NCBI RefSeq assembly: GCF_937912035.1
Contig: NZ_CALDPF010000051.1
Location: 1 to 57,004, forward strand
Direction: 5' to 3'
Length of the DNA stretch: 57,004 nt
From: an uncultured Bacteroides sp.
GTDB taxonomy: Bacteria; Bacteroidota; Bacteroidia; Bacteroidales; Bacteroidaceae
Within the stretch, counting starts at the first letter, position 1; each line of letters starts with the position of its first letter. A program made the position numbers and the translations under genes. The notes below the pieces were generated by a model. It made no database searches. It worked only from the letters and a program-made list of their open reading frames with translations, and was not told the origin of the DNA. Positions 1 through 8,210 of the stretch are shown here, piece after piece.

Positions 1-1517
1 GGATATTCCACACACTCGATGCTCTTGATGTTGTTCTGAGCAAGGATAGCTGCAGGACCACCGATAGAACCAAGATAGAAACCACCGTGTTTCTTACAAG
101 CGTCTGTCACAGCCTGGCTACGGTTACCTTTAGCAAGCATAATCATGCTGCCTCCATGGCTCTGGAACAGATCAACGTATGGGTCCATACGTCCGGCTGT
201 TGTAGGTCCCATAGAACCACAAGCCATACCTGCCGGAGTCTTGGCAGGACCGGCATAATAGATAGGATGATCTTTGATATACTGTGGAAGGTCTTCACCA
301 CGGTCAAGACGTTCTTTCAGTTTTGCGTGTGCGATGTCGCGACCTACGATGATAGTACCATTCAAAGAAAGACGAGTAGCTACTGGATACTTGTCAAGTT
401 CTGCAAGGATTTCCGGCATAGGACGGTTCAAGTCAATCTTAACAGCGTTACCTTCACCTGCCTGACGCAATTCTTCAGGAATCAGTTCGCCCGGGTTTGA
501 ATCAAGTTTTTCAATCCAGATACCGTCTTTGTTGATTTTACAACGGATGTTACGGTCAGCCGAGCAAGAAACGCCAAGACCTACAGGGCAAGATGCTCCA
601 TGGCGTGGCAAACGGATGATACGTACATCGTGTGCATAGTATTTACCACCGAACTGTGCACCCAAACCGATACGGTGAGCTTCTTCCAATACCTGTTTTT
701 CAAGTTCCACGTCGCGGAAAGCGCGTCCGTATTCATTACCTGTAGTAGGCAGATTATCGTAGAAACGAGTAGAAGCAAGTTTCACTGTCAGCAAGTTCTT
801 TTCAGCTGAAGTACCACCGATTACGAATGCGATGTGATATGGAGGACAAGCTGCTGTACCCAAAGTCTTCATCTTTTCTACAAGGAAAGGAACAAGAGTA
901 GCCGGGTTAAGGATAGCCTTAGTTTCCTGATAGAGGTAAGTCTTGTTTGCAGAGCCACCACCCTTAGTCACGCAGAGGAATTCGTATTCCATACCCTGAG
1001 TAGCTTCGATGTCAATCTGAGCAGGCAGGTTGCAACGTGTATTTACTTCTTCGTACATTGTAAGAGGAGCGTTCTGTGAGTAGCGCAGGTTCTCTTCAGT
1101 ATATGTCTTGTAAACACCAAGTGACAGAGCCTCTTCATCGCAGTATCCTGTCCATACCTGCTGACCTTTTTCACCATGGATGATAGCAGTACCTGTATCC
1201 TGGCAGAAAGGAAGTACTCCCTTAGCCGCAACTTCAGCGTTACGAAGGAATGTCAAAGCTACGTATTTATCGTTGTCGCTGGCTTCCGGGTCAGTAAGGA
1301 TTTTTGCAACCTGTTCGTTGTGCGAACGGCGAAGCATAAAAGATACATCGCGGAAAGCCGCATTAGCCATAGCTGTCAAACCTTCTTTTTCAATCTTCAA
1401 GATAGGTTTACCTTCAAACTCGCTTACTGATACATAGTCCTTAGTAAGCAGATAATACTCTGTATTGTCATGTCCATGTTCGAACATTGGCTGATACTTA
1501 AATTCTGGTGTTGCCAT
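1..1517 (-). CDS. Fumarate hydratase, class I (3' end beyond window)
   Basis: This is an open frame of 505 complete codons on the minus strand, from ATG at 1517 to the window edge with no stop, so the C-terminus is missing. Class I fumarases have about 545 residues, so roughly 40 are lost. The protein begins MATPEFKYQPMFEHG. It contains FCQDTGT, GTAACPPYH and ASCPVGLG, which carry the cysteines expected to ligate the oxygen-sensitive [4Fe-4S] cluster, and ends in the C-terminal domain motifs AGPAKTPAG and GGFYLGSIGG. The enzyme interconverts fumarate and malate in the cytosol. In anaerobic Bacteroidales it feeds the reductive branch to succinate. hflX lies 51 bp upstream on the same strand with no obvious terminator between, so cotranscription is possible. 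I could not decide between the symbols fumA and fumB. Confidence 0.95.
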   Translation of the reverse strand, partial: MATPEFKYQPMFEHGHDNTEYYLLTKDYVSVSEFEGKPILKIEKEGLTAMANAAFRDVSFMLRRSHNEQVAKILTDPEASDNDKYVALTFLRNAEVAAKGVLPFCQDTGTAIIHGEKGQQVWTGYCDEEALSLGVYKTYTEENLRYSQNAPLTMYEEVNTRCNLPAQIDIEATQGMEYEFLCVTKGGGSANKTYLYQETKAILNPATLVPFLVEKMKTLGTAACPPYHIAFVIGGTSAEKNLLTVKLASTRFYDNLPTTGNEYGRAFRDVELEKQVLEEAHRIGLGAQFGGKYYAHDVRIIRLPRHGASCPVGLGVSCSADRNIRCKINKDGIWIEKLDSNPGELIPEELRQAGEGNAVKIDLNRPMPEILAELDKYPVATRLSLNGTIIVGRDIAHAKLKERLDRGEDLPQYIKDHPIYYAGPAKTPAGMACGSMGPTTAGRMDPYVDLFQSHGGSMIMLAKGNRSQAVTDACKKHGGFYLGSIGGPAAILAQNNIKSIECVEY

Positions 1518-1568
1518 ATTCTTTTAAGTTTTTGAGTTATTGAGTTTCTAGTTATTAGTTACTTTGTC

Positions 1569-2828
1569 TTATTCTTCGCTTTCGTATGTCTGATAGAGGA
1601 AGTCATTATAAGGATACTTCTGAACATGCAGTTCGCGTACCTTCTTGTACAGCATATTCTTGAAATCCTCCAGGTTCGACTTGTCCTTGGCAGAGATAAA
1701 GATACAGTTGTCGTCCATCTTTGCCATCCATGTATTCATCAGTTCCTCCAGCGTAATGTTTTCCTTCGTCTTCGGAGTCAGGTCATCCTCTGCCTTTTCC
1801 ACATAGCTGTAGGCATCAATCTTGTTGAATACTATCATACTCTGCTTTCCTCCGGCACCTATATCTGATATGGTTTTCTCCACAACCTGTATCTGTTCTT
1901 CAAAATCAGGATGTGAGATATCTACCACATGTACCAGAAGGTCTGCCTCGCGCACCTCGTCAAGAGTCGATTTGAATGACTCTACCAGGTCGGTAGGCAA
2001 CTTGCGTATGAAACCTACAGTATCGGAAAGCAGGAAAGGAAGATTTTCAATGATAACTTTTCTCACAGTAGTGTCAAGTGTGGCAAACAGTTTGTTTTCT
2101 GCAAACACTTCACTCTTTGCAAGAAGGTTCATTATTGTTGATTTTCCTACGTTGGTATATCCCACGAGCGCCACACGTATCATGCGTCCGCGGTTCTTTC
2201 GCTGTGTAGATTTCTGAGTGTCTATTTCTGCAAGTCTCTGTTTGAGCAACGCCATACGGTTAAGGATGATACGGCGGTCCATTTCCAGCTGGGTTTCACC
2301 AGGTCCACGAAGTCCCACAGAACCTTTACCACCTCCGGCACCGGAACCACCACCCTGACGTTCAAGGTGCGTCCACAGACGTTGCAGTCTTGGCAACATA
2401 TATTTATACTGTGCCAGCTCTACCTGAGTCTTGGCATTTGCTGTCTGTGCCCTCATGGCAAATATATCAAGAATAAGCGAAGTACGGTCAAGAATCTTCA
2501 CCTTCAGTTCGTTTTCAATGTTTCTGAGCTGCTTGGCGGAAAGTTCGTCATCGAATATCACCATACCTATCTCCGTTTCCTCGTCTTCATTCATCTGCAG
2601 AAGATATTCCTTTATCTCCTGAAGTTTTCCCTTACCCACGTATGTCACTGAGTTTGGAGTATCAAGCTTCTGGGTGAAACGTGTCACGACTTCTGCACCG
2701 GCAGTCTCTGCCAGGAATGCCAATTCGTCAAGATATTCATTTGTCTTTCTTTCGTTCTGGTTTTGGGTTATCAGGCCCACCAATACAGCCTTCTCGGTCT
2801 GTGCTTCGGATATTACAAATTCTTTCAT
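1569..2828 (-). CDS. hflX: GTPase HflX
   Basis: This 419-residue protein is a ribosome-associated translational GTPase, known in the family for splitting stalled or heat-damaged 70S ribosomes. The N-terminal HflX domain covers about residues 15-200. It includes the glycine-rich linker around residues 157-180 and the signature GPGETQLE near 176-183. The GTPase domain follows: P-loop GYTNVGKST at 223-231, a DTVGF switch II motif, and an NKID motif for guanine specificity. The acidic C-terminus ends in YESEE. Length is normal for the family. It is encoded just upstream of fumarase on the same strand. Confidence 0.96.
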   Translation of the reverse strand: MKEFVISEAQTEKAVLVGLITQNQNERKTNEYLDELAFLAETAGAEVVTRFTQKLDTPNSVTYVGKGKLQEIKEYLLQMNEDEETEIGMVIFDDELSAKQLRNIENELKVKILDRTSLILDIFAMRAQTANAKTQVELAQYKYMLPRLQRLWTHLERQGGGSGAGGGKGSVGLRGPGETQLEMDRRIILNRMALLKQRLAEIDTQKSTQRKNRGRMIRVALVGYTNVGKSTIMNLLAKSEVFAENKLFATLDTTVRKVIIENLPFLLSDTVGFIRKLPTDLVESFKSTLDEVREADLLVHVVDISHPDFEEQIQVVEKTISDIGAGGKQSMIVFNKIDAYSYVEKAEDDLTPKTKENITLEELMNTWMAKMDDNCIFISAKDKSNLEDFKNMLYKKVRELHVQKYPYNDFLYQTYESEE

Positions 2829-2853
2829 TAATGATATATGTATATTCTGGATG

Positions 2854-2861
2854 CAAACTTA
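2854..2861 (-). promoter_or_regulatory. Possible -7 element for hflX
   Basis: Read on the minus strand this is TAAGTTTG, a match to the Bacteroidetes -7 consensus TAnnTTTG, 26 bp upstream of the hflX start. No good -33 TTTG sits at the usual distance, so only the -7 half is supported. Confidence 0.4.
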
Positions 2862-2997
2862 ACTAAAAATCTCCGTTTATTTTCATTATAAAGATAAAAT
2901 AACGCATCATAAAGCTGTTATTTTTTCATTCTTCCTTTTTATTCTATATCTTTTTTATTATCTTTATACCACAACAAACGTTTTAAAGCCTTAAATT

Positions 2998-3681
2998 ATG
3001 AACAACATTTCCGACATTACAATCCTTGTGGCAGTCCTTGCATTAGCATTATGGCCGGCGATAATAGTTTACCTTTCATGGAGAAGGGAAAAGAAGATAA
3101 TAAGTAGTTTAAAAAACGGATTTCCTGCTGCCGATACACCTAAAATATCTACAGAGGAACTTATTGTTTCCACACTGAAAAAAATGGGATGCAACCCCGA
3201 GAAGAATGAAGACGGTAATATAGGATTCATGTATCAGGGTGACGATTTCTACCTGTCGTTCCAGGATGAAGTACCTTTTGTAATGATATGGTATCCGTGG
3301 TGGGGAACAATTAATGCCGACAATCCTGTTCTGCCATATCTGAAAGAAGTCATCAATGCAGTGAACATAAGCTCGTTCATCACTACGGTTTTCATGGCCG
3401 AGAATGAAGGCGACAAAGAAATCGGTATTCACTCGCACTGCCATACATTCTTCACAGAAAGTGTTCTGGAGCCCGAAGAACATCTGAAACTGATACTTGA
3501 CAGTTTCTTTGACACAAGAAACGCGATAAAAGAGAACATAGACAAACTAGGATCTGCCATTTCCGAAGAAGACGAAGGAGCGAAGAAGGAAAGGGTAATA
3601 GTGAAAGGGTTCTCTGCTTACAAGGAAAATTCCAAACCGATTGAGAAAAAGGAAATAAAAGAAGAGGAAAAACAGCAATAA
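2998..3681 (+). CDS. Hypothetical protein with one N-terminal membrane segment
   Basis: This 227-residue protein is of a family I do not recognise. Residues 7-27 are a strongly hydrophobic segment followed by a basic stretch (SWRREKK), which predicts an inner-membrane anchor with the rest in the cytoplasm. The middle region (about 50-170) is a compact alpha/beta-looking domain with aromatic-rich strands. The tail (about 190-227) is very rich in Lys and Glu and looks disordered. It is transcribed divergently from hflX and ends at a strong bidirectional terminator, so it is probably monocistronic. Confidence 0.75.
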   Translation: MNNISDITILVAVLALALWPAIIVYLSWRREKKIISSLKNGFPAADTPKISTEELIVSTLKKMGCNPEKNEDGNIGFMYQGDDFYLSFQDEVPFVMIWYPWWGTINADNPVLPYLKEVINAVNISSFITTVFMAENEGDKEIGIHSHCHTFFTESVLEPEEHLKLILDSFFDTRNAIKENIDKLGSAISEEDEGAKKERVIVKGFSAYKENSKPIEKKEIKEEEKQQ

Positions 3682-3705
3682 ATTATTATTGATCCAGACA
3701 CAAAA

Positions 3706-3767
3706 AAAACGGGCTGTCATTCGATGTAAAACGGGCTGTCATTTTACATCGAATGACAGTTCATTTT
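3706..3767. terminator. Bidirectional terminator with 18-bp stem
   Basis: Perfect inverted repeat: arms 3714-3731 and 3742-3759, 10-nt loop. An A-run lies on the left and a T-run on the right, so it can stop transcripts from both sides: the membrane protein on plus and queH on minus. The loop repeats the start of the stem as part of a 16-bp direct repeat (3706-3721 and 3728-3743). Confidence 0.9.
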
Positions 3768-3768
3768 T

Positions 3769-4365
3769 TTATAACGTATCATCAGCTGTTTTACGCATGC
3801 TGAACTCACACCCGCAATACTGCTGATTATAAAAATTATATTCCTTTATTATGGCAATTCGGCGCTCGCTCAAACCACCCTTACGCCAGTTCTGTTCCCA
3901 CCAAACTACATCAGGATAAGGCTCTACAGCATAATGTCCGGCCTCGTTTATCTGTTCAAGGCTTTTCCATCGTGATGAAGCCAAAGTTGTGGTTATAACG
4001 GTAAAGCCATGCTCATGTGCATAACGTGCCGTATCACGCAAGCGCATCTTGAAACAGCGAAGGCAGCGTCCTCCCCTCTCAGGCTCATTCTCCATACCTT
4101 TTATACATTCCAGCCACTGCGGATGATCATAATCGGCATCTATGATATCGAGTCCCAACGACTTGGCATATCTGGTACACTCATCCTTGCGGATATTATA
4201 CTCCTCAAGAGGATAAATGTTGGGATTGCAATAATATATGGTAGGACGCACTCCATGCTGCATCAGACATTCTATTATTGCTGACGAACATGGAGCACAA
4301 CAGGTGTGAAGCAGAACCTTGTCCGCTCCTCCCGGCACCTCTATCTGAAACTTGTTTTTCTTCAT
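3769..4365 (-). CDS. queH: Epoxyqueuosine reductase QueH
   Basis: This 198-residue protein belongs to the former DUF208 family, the non-cobalamin epoxyqueuosine reductase that does the last step of queuosine synthesis in tRNA, in place of QueG. It has LLHTCCAPC near residues 18-26, with the tandem cysteines C22, C23 and C26. ERGGRCLRC follows, with C101 and C104. Together these match the cysteines that bind the [4Fe-4S] cluster and a second metal. A late CGCEFS motif lies near the C-terminus. The GNAT gene lies 6 bp upstream on the same strand, so the two are likely cotranscribed. Length is typical. Confidence 0.95.
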   Translation of the reverse strand: MKKNKFQIEVPGGADKVLLHTCCAPCSSAIIECLMQHGVRPTIYYCNPNIYPLEEYNIRKDECTRYAKSLGLDIIDADYDHPQWLECIKGMENEPERGGRCLRCFKMRLRDTARYAHEHGFTVITTTLASSRWKSLEQINEAGHYAVEPYPDVVWWEQNWRKGGLSERRIAIIKEYNFYNQQYCGCEFSMRKTADDTL

Positions 4366-4371
4366 AAACCG

Positions 4372-4878
4372 TTATTTATTATTGGTGTTCCTCTGATATG
4401 CTATCCGCGGTGTTCCGTTTGCAACATAAATTATTCCGCATCTCACAAAACCATTCTTCTCAAGAAGATGCTGCATTACCTTATTGTCATGATGAGTATC
4501 AACACGCAGACATGGGGATATTAAAGAGCTCCACTCTATACACATTGATGCTATACCCTTGACACTACCGTCCGATGCCAGACGATGTATGACATAATAC
4601 GGTTCATTGTCAGGCCAATCACCATCTTCTATGTAGGAGTATGTAGGATCGGGACCTTTAATAAGACAGAACGTGGCAACAATATTTCCGTTTTCCTTAT
4701 TTACACAGACGAAACAATGTCCGTCTGCTATTTCCTTACAGATAAATTCCTCTTGCGGATAACCGTTTATCCACTGATTAGGATTTCCGGAAGATTTCAT
4801 AAACTCTCTGGCTATGGAAAATATCTGCATCAGCCTGTCAATATCAGCAGTAACGGCTTTTCTTATTTCTATGTTCAT
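4372..4878 (-). CDS. GNAT family N-acetyltransferase
   Basis: This 168-residue protein has the layout of a GNAT acyl-CoA acetyltransferase. The start MNIEIRKAVTADID is the usual beta1-alpha1 opening, a central strand reads IVATFCLIK, and the C-terminal half (about 110-165) has the motif order seen when a GNAT ends in a short FVRCGIIYV strand. The acetyl-CoA loop is not a textbook RxxGxG/A, so I call the family but not the substrate. It sits 6 bp upstream of queH. No functional link to queuosine is evident. Confidence 0.8.
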   Translation of the reverse strand: MNIEIRKAVTADIDRLMQIFSIAREFMKSSGNPNQWINGYPQEEFICKEIADGHCFVCVNKENGNIVATFCLIKGPDPTYSYIEDGDWPDNEPYYVIHRLASDGSVKGIASMCIEWSSLISPCLRVDTHHDNKVMQHLLEKNGFVRCGIIYVANGTPRIAYQRNTNNK

Positions 4879-5078
4879 TATATCTGGATAAATTACGGAT
4901 ACAAAAGTAGTTTTTTAATACGTATTCACCTTTATATTTACCAACTATTTACTCAACCATATCAAAAAAAAATCACAAAAATAACTAATTATACTTTTTG
5001 AAACAAAAACATAAAGGTATCAGACATTTACATACATATATTTTTACGTTTATACAAAATTCTTTTGACATGTTTTAT

Positions 5079-5086
5079 TATTTTTG
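5079..5086 (+). promoter_or_regulatory. -7 element upstream of the caspase operon
   Basis: TATTTTTG matches the TAnnTTTG -7 consensus, 52 bp before the ATG at 5138. A TTTG at 5064-5067 is too close (11 bp) to be a standard -33 box. The upstream gap 4879-5078 is very AT-rich and shows nothing else I can name. Confidence 0.45.
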
Positions 5087-5137
5087 CATCGAAAACAATT
5101 TATTGAAATGAATTTTACACATTTAAAAACTACCATT

Positions 5138-5821
5138 ATGAAAAAAAATGTATTCTTTTGTCTAATCAGCCTTATGTTTCTTTCATTAAATTTCGCATTT
5201 GCACAAGAAAAAAGTGCTAAAGAAATTATGGAAGAAAGAAAGGAAATTGCAAAATTATCAAAAAAAGCATTAAGTGAAAGAGCATCAAAGGATGCAAGAA
5301 GTGAAGCTAAAAGACTAAAAAAACAAGGTTGGCAGATTGCTCCGGGAGCACTTCCACTTGACAAACAACTCGACAAATCATACTTGATGCAATATGAGTA
5401 TGATGAAAACGGATATCAGAAATACCTCATGGGAGAAGCTATAAGTACAGGTGAAAACTATGACGGTGCGAAAATGCAGGCATTGGAACTCGCCAAACAA
5501 AATCTTGCAGCACAGGTTCAGACTGAAATTACCGCTCTTGTAGAGAATCAGGTTGCTAACTCACAATTGTCAGCAGAAGATGCTGCAACTGTTACAAAAA
5601 GTATCATGTCAAGCAAGAACCTCATTTCTCAAAGCATAGGAAGAACTATTACAGTAATGGAGGTTTACCGTACTTTAGAAAACAAGAATAAAGAGGTACT
5701 TATAAGAATAGCATACAATAGTGCAATGGCTAAGCAGGTTGCAAAAAATGCCGTAAGAAAATCTCTTGAAAGCGAAGGTGATGAAATGAGTAAAGATCTT
5801 GACAAACTGCTTAACTGGTAA
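5138..5821 (+). CDS. Exported LPP20-like protein
   Basis: This 227-residue protein is the first gene of a five-gene run of exported proteins. I start it at ATG 5138, not at an upstream in-frame TTG at 5084, because this gives a clean Sec signal peptide (MKKNVFF...FAFA, cleavage near residue 22). A charged, coiled-coil-like segment covers about 25-65. The C-terminal domain (about 95-210) has the LPP20-like pattern: GENYDGAKMQALELAKQNLA, a conserved helix full of Ala and Gln, then a strand ending VLIRIAY. Unlike classical LPP20 it has no lipobox cysteine at the cleavage site, so it is predicted periplasmic or secreted. It ends 6 bp before the next gene. Function unknown. Confidence 0.75.
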   Translation: MKKNVFFCLISLMFLSLNFAFAQEKSAKEIMEERKEIAKLSKKALSERASKDARSEAKRLKKQGWQIAPGALPLDKQLDKSYLMQYEYDENGYQKYLMGEAISTGENYDGAKMQALELAKQNLAAQVQTEITALVENQVANSQLSAEDAATVTKSIMSSKNLISQSIGRTITVMEVYRTLENKNKEVLIRIAYNSAMAKQVAKNAVRKSLESEGDEMSKDLDKLLNW

Positions 5822-5827
5822 TTCATA

Positions 5828-6691
5828 ATGAGAAAGTTCCTTTCAATATTTATATTGATATTTATACCGTGTACTTTTTTTGCCCAAAAGACAAAAAAGG
5901 TATGCGGTGAATATATATATTACGTTCCTTCAAACCAATCACTTGAACAAGCCAAAAACATAGCTTTGGACAGAGCAAAGCTGCAAGCCTTGGCCGATGA
6001 ATTCGGAACAATAGTCAGTCAGACCAACTCAACAGTCATAACAAACGAAAATGGTAAAACCGACAACCGTTTCTTCTCTCTTAGTGGAAGTGAAGTCAAG
6101 GGAGAATGGCTTGAAAACGATGGAGAACCACAATATGAAATAACATACGAACAGAATATGCTCGTAGTGAAATGTAGCGTGTGTGGTAGAGCCAGAGAAA
6201 TAAAGAATTCATCCATTGATTTCAAGGCTATGATTCTAAGAAACGGTACAAGCGAAAGATTCATAAGCAAGGAATTTCATGACAACGACTATATGTACCT
6301 TCTTTTCCAGGCACCAGTGGACGGATATGTAGCAGCATATCTTATTGATGAAACACCAACAGCATTTTGTCTTTTACCTTATCAGAATGACAGCGACGGA
6401 CAACAAAAGGTAATACACGGTCAGCAGTACGTATTCTTCTCGCCGGAAATGGCAAAAGAAGAGATTAATCTGGTAGATCAGTATTCATTGGCTTGCTCAG
6501 GAACAGTAGAGCATAACCAGATATATGTAATTTTCTCGCCTACACCTTTCGTAAAAGCTGTAGACAACGTAGGAGGGAAATATATGCCAAGACAGCTTGA
6601 TTATATGAAATTCAAAGAATGGCTGTCCAACTGTAAAAAGCTCGATCCTAAAATGAGTGTAAAGATATTACACATGGAAATCAGACCTTAA
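5828..6691 (+). CDS. Exported DUF4384-type protein
   Basis: This 287-residue protein has a signal peptide (MRKFLSIFIL...CTFFA, cleavage near residue 19). About residues 30-115 repeat the helix-strand pattern of its upstream neighbour (SLEQAKNIALDRAKLQALA, then a strand ending NMLVVKCSV), as in LPP20/FlgT-like N-terminal domains. Residues about 130-240 look like a DUF4384 domain, with DNDYMYLLFQAPVDGYVAAYL, FCLLPYQ and a YVFFSP segment. DUF4384 is known from proteins associated with caspase-like and serine/threonine kinase domains, so its place four genes from a caspase is consistent. The domain call is from motif memory, not a profile search. Confidence 0.7.
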   Translation: MRKFLSIFILIFIPCTFFAQKTKKVCGEYIYYVPSNQSLEQAKNIALDRAKLQALADEFGTIVSQTNSTVITNENGKTDNRFFSLSGSEVKGEWLENDGEPQYEITYEQNMLVVKCSVCGRAREIKNSSIDFKAMILRNGTSERFISKEFHDNDYMYLLFQAPVDGYVAAYLIDETPTAFCLLPYQNDSDGQQKVIHGQQYVFFSPEMAKEEINLVDQYSLACSGTVEHNQIYVIFSPTPFVKAVDNVGGKYMPRQLDYMKFKEWLSNCKKLDPKMSVKILHMEIRP

Positions 6692-6705
6692 CATTAGATT
6701 TAGAT

Positions 6706-8190
6706 ATGAAAAAGCCCGTTCTTATATTAGTATTAGGATTATGTTGCTTGTATCTTTCACCTGTAAAATCACAAAACCAAAGTCCGGATGAAATATACAA
6801 ACAATTCAAACAACAGAAAGTAGAAGAATACATAGAATTCAGAAATGAAATAAACAAGAAATATTCTGAATTCATGAGAAACAGATGGGCCTGGTTTAAT
6901 CCGGAAGAGTCAATAAAGGATAAAGAAAAGGATATTAAGCCTATGCCTGCTCCTGAGGCTCCGGATCAAAACGAACTTAAAAATCAGAAAAAGGAGATTT
7001 TAAATTATAAGAATATTATAAAAATAAAAGGGGAAAAAGGAAAAGAACAACCTAAACCGATATGTCCAATCAGGGAAGTCACACAAGACGAAACTTATTT
7101 CAAGTTTACCGCATACGGTACAGACATGAAAGTAAGATTCAAGGAAATGTCGAAATACAAACTTAAAGGTGCTGGAGAAAATGATGTAGCCGACATGTGG
7201 AACTATCTGTCAGGCAATGCATTCAACAATCTGATAAGAGACTGTCTGACATTGAGAATAAAACACAACCTGTGTGATTGGGCCTATCTTAATATTTTAA
7301 AAGAATTAAGCAGTCAGTATTATGGCGCTGAATCAAATGAAGCCGTAGTGTTACAGACATTCCTGTTCAACCAATCGGGATACAAGACAAGAATAGGAAG
7401 GTCTAAATCAAACAGACTATACATAATGATAGCAAGCGACAATACTATTTATGGCAAACGTTACTTCAATATACAAAATGAGATGTTCTATCCACTGGAT
7501 TTTGAGGAAAACGGATTATTCATATTCGCAAAGGATTTTCCCGGAGAAACATCAATGAATCTGGATATCAAAAAAGAACAGAAGTTCGACGTAGCAATAT
7601 CAGAATCACACCTGATAAAATCAAAAACAAAAGATTCTATCAGTGTTGACTTAAAATTCAATACCAACCTGATGAACTTCTATTTCTCTTATCCTCAATC
7701 TCATTCGAATAATGATGAAATGACAAAATGGATAGTATATGCTTCCACACCATTAAGTGAAGAGACTAAAGAACAATTATATCCTATACTTAAAGAAAAA
7801 ATAAGCGGAAAGAACGAAGTTGAAGCAGCAAATGTATTGATAGGATTCGTACAAACAGCTTTCGAATATCAGCTGGACGACCTTGTATGGGGACAAGACA
7901 GACCATTTTTCCCTGAAGAGACATTATTCTATCCTTTCAGCGACTGTGAAGACAGATCAGCACTGTTTACCACACTGGTGAGAGATTTACTTGGACTGGA
8001 AACAGTACTATTATACTATCCGGGCCATCTTGCTTCGGCTGTGAAATTCAACGAAAAAGTTGAAGGAGAAACATTGGTAATCGACGATTGCGAATACACT
8101 TACTGTGAACCGACATGTAACAGTTATGTGCCAGTCGGATGGTGTCCGCCTAATCTTAAGAATTTAAAACCAACCGTAATAAAATATTAA
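6706..8190 (+). CDS. Exported transglutaminase-like (papain-fold) protein
   Basis: This 494-residue protein has an N-terminal signal peptide (about 1-22) and a Lys/Glu-rich linker (about 25-110). A long middle region of unknown fold follows, and the C-terminal domain has the order of a transglutaminase-like Cys-His-Asp triad: SDCEDRS with C414, YYPGHLAS with H441, and VIDDCEY with D460/D461. These spacings fit the family, which includes proteases, peptidoglycan or protein cross-linkers and inactive members. It lies 14 bp after the DUF4384 gene and 20 bp before the propeller gene, so it is in the same transcript. The substrate is unknown and activity is inferred from the triad only. Confidence 0.72.
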   Translation: MKKPVLILVLGLCCLYLSPVKSQNQSPDEIYKQFKQQKVEEYIEFRNEINKKYSEFMRNRWAWFNPEESIKDKEKDIKPMPAPEAPDQNELKNQKKEILNYKNIIKIKGEKGKEQPKPICPIREVTQDETYFKFTAYGTDMKVRFKEMSKYKLKGAGENDVADMWNYLSGNAFNNLIRDCLTLRIKHNLCDWAYLNILKELSSQYYGAESNEAVVLQTFLFNQSGYKTRIGRSKSNRLYIMIASDNTIYGKRYFNIQNEMFYPLDFEENGLFIFAKDFPGETSMNLDIKKEQKFDVAISESHLIKSKTKDSISVDLKFNTNLMNFYFSYPQSHSNNDEMTKWIVYASTPLSEETKEQLYPILKEKISGKNEVEAANVLIGFVQTAFEYQLDDLVWGQDRPFFPEETLFYPFSDCEDRSALFTTLVRDLLGLETVLLYYPGHLASAVKFNEKVEGETLVIDDCEYTYCEPTCNSYVPVGWCPPNLKNLKPTVIKY

Positions 8191-8210
8191 AGATAAAATA
8201 AGAATATAGT

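Noticed and set aside
87..1437. Several plus-strand open frames across the fumarase region
   Set aside because: The minus strand encodes an unbroken class I fumarase here; the plus-strand frames have no family resemblance and are shadows.
5084..5137. Upstream start for the LPP20-like protein
   Set aside because: It would start with TTG inside the -7 element and put 18 residues before a clean signal peptide.
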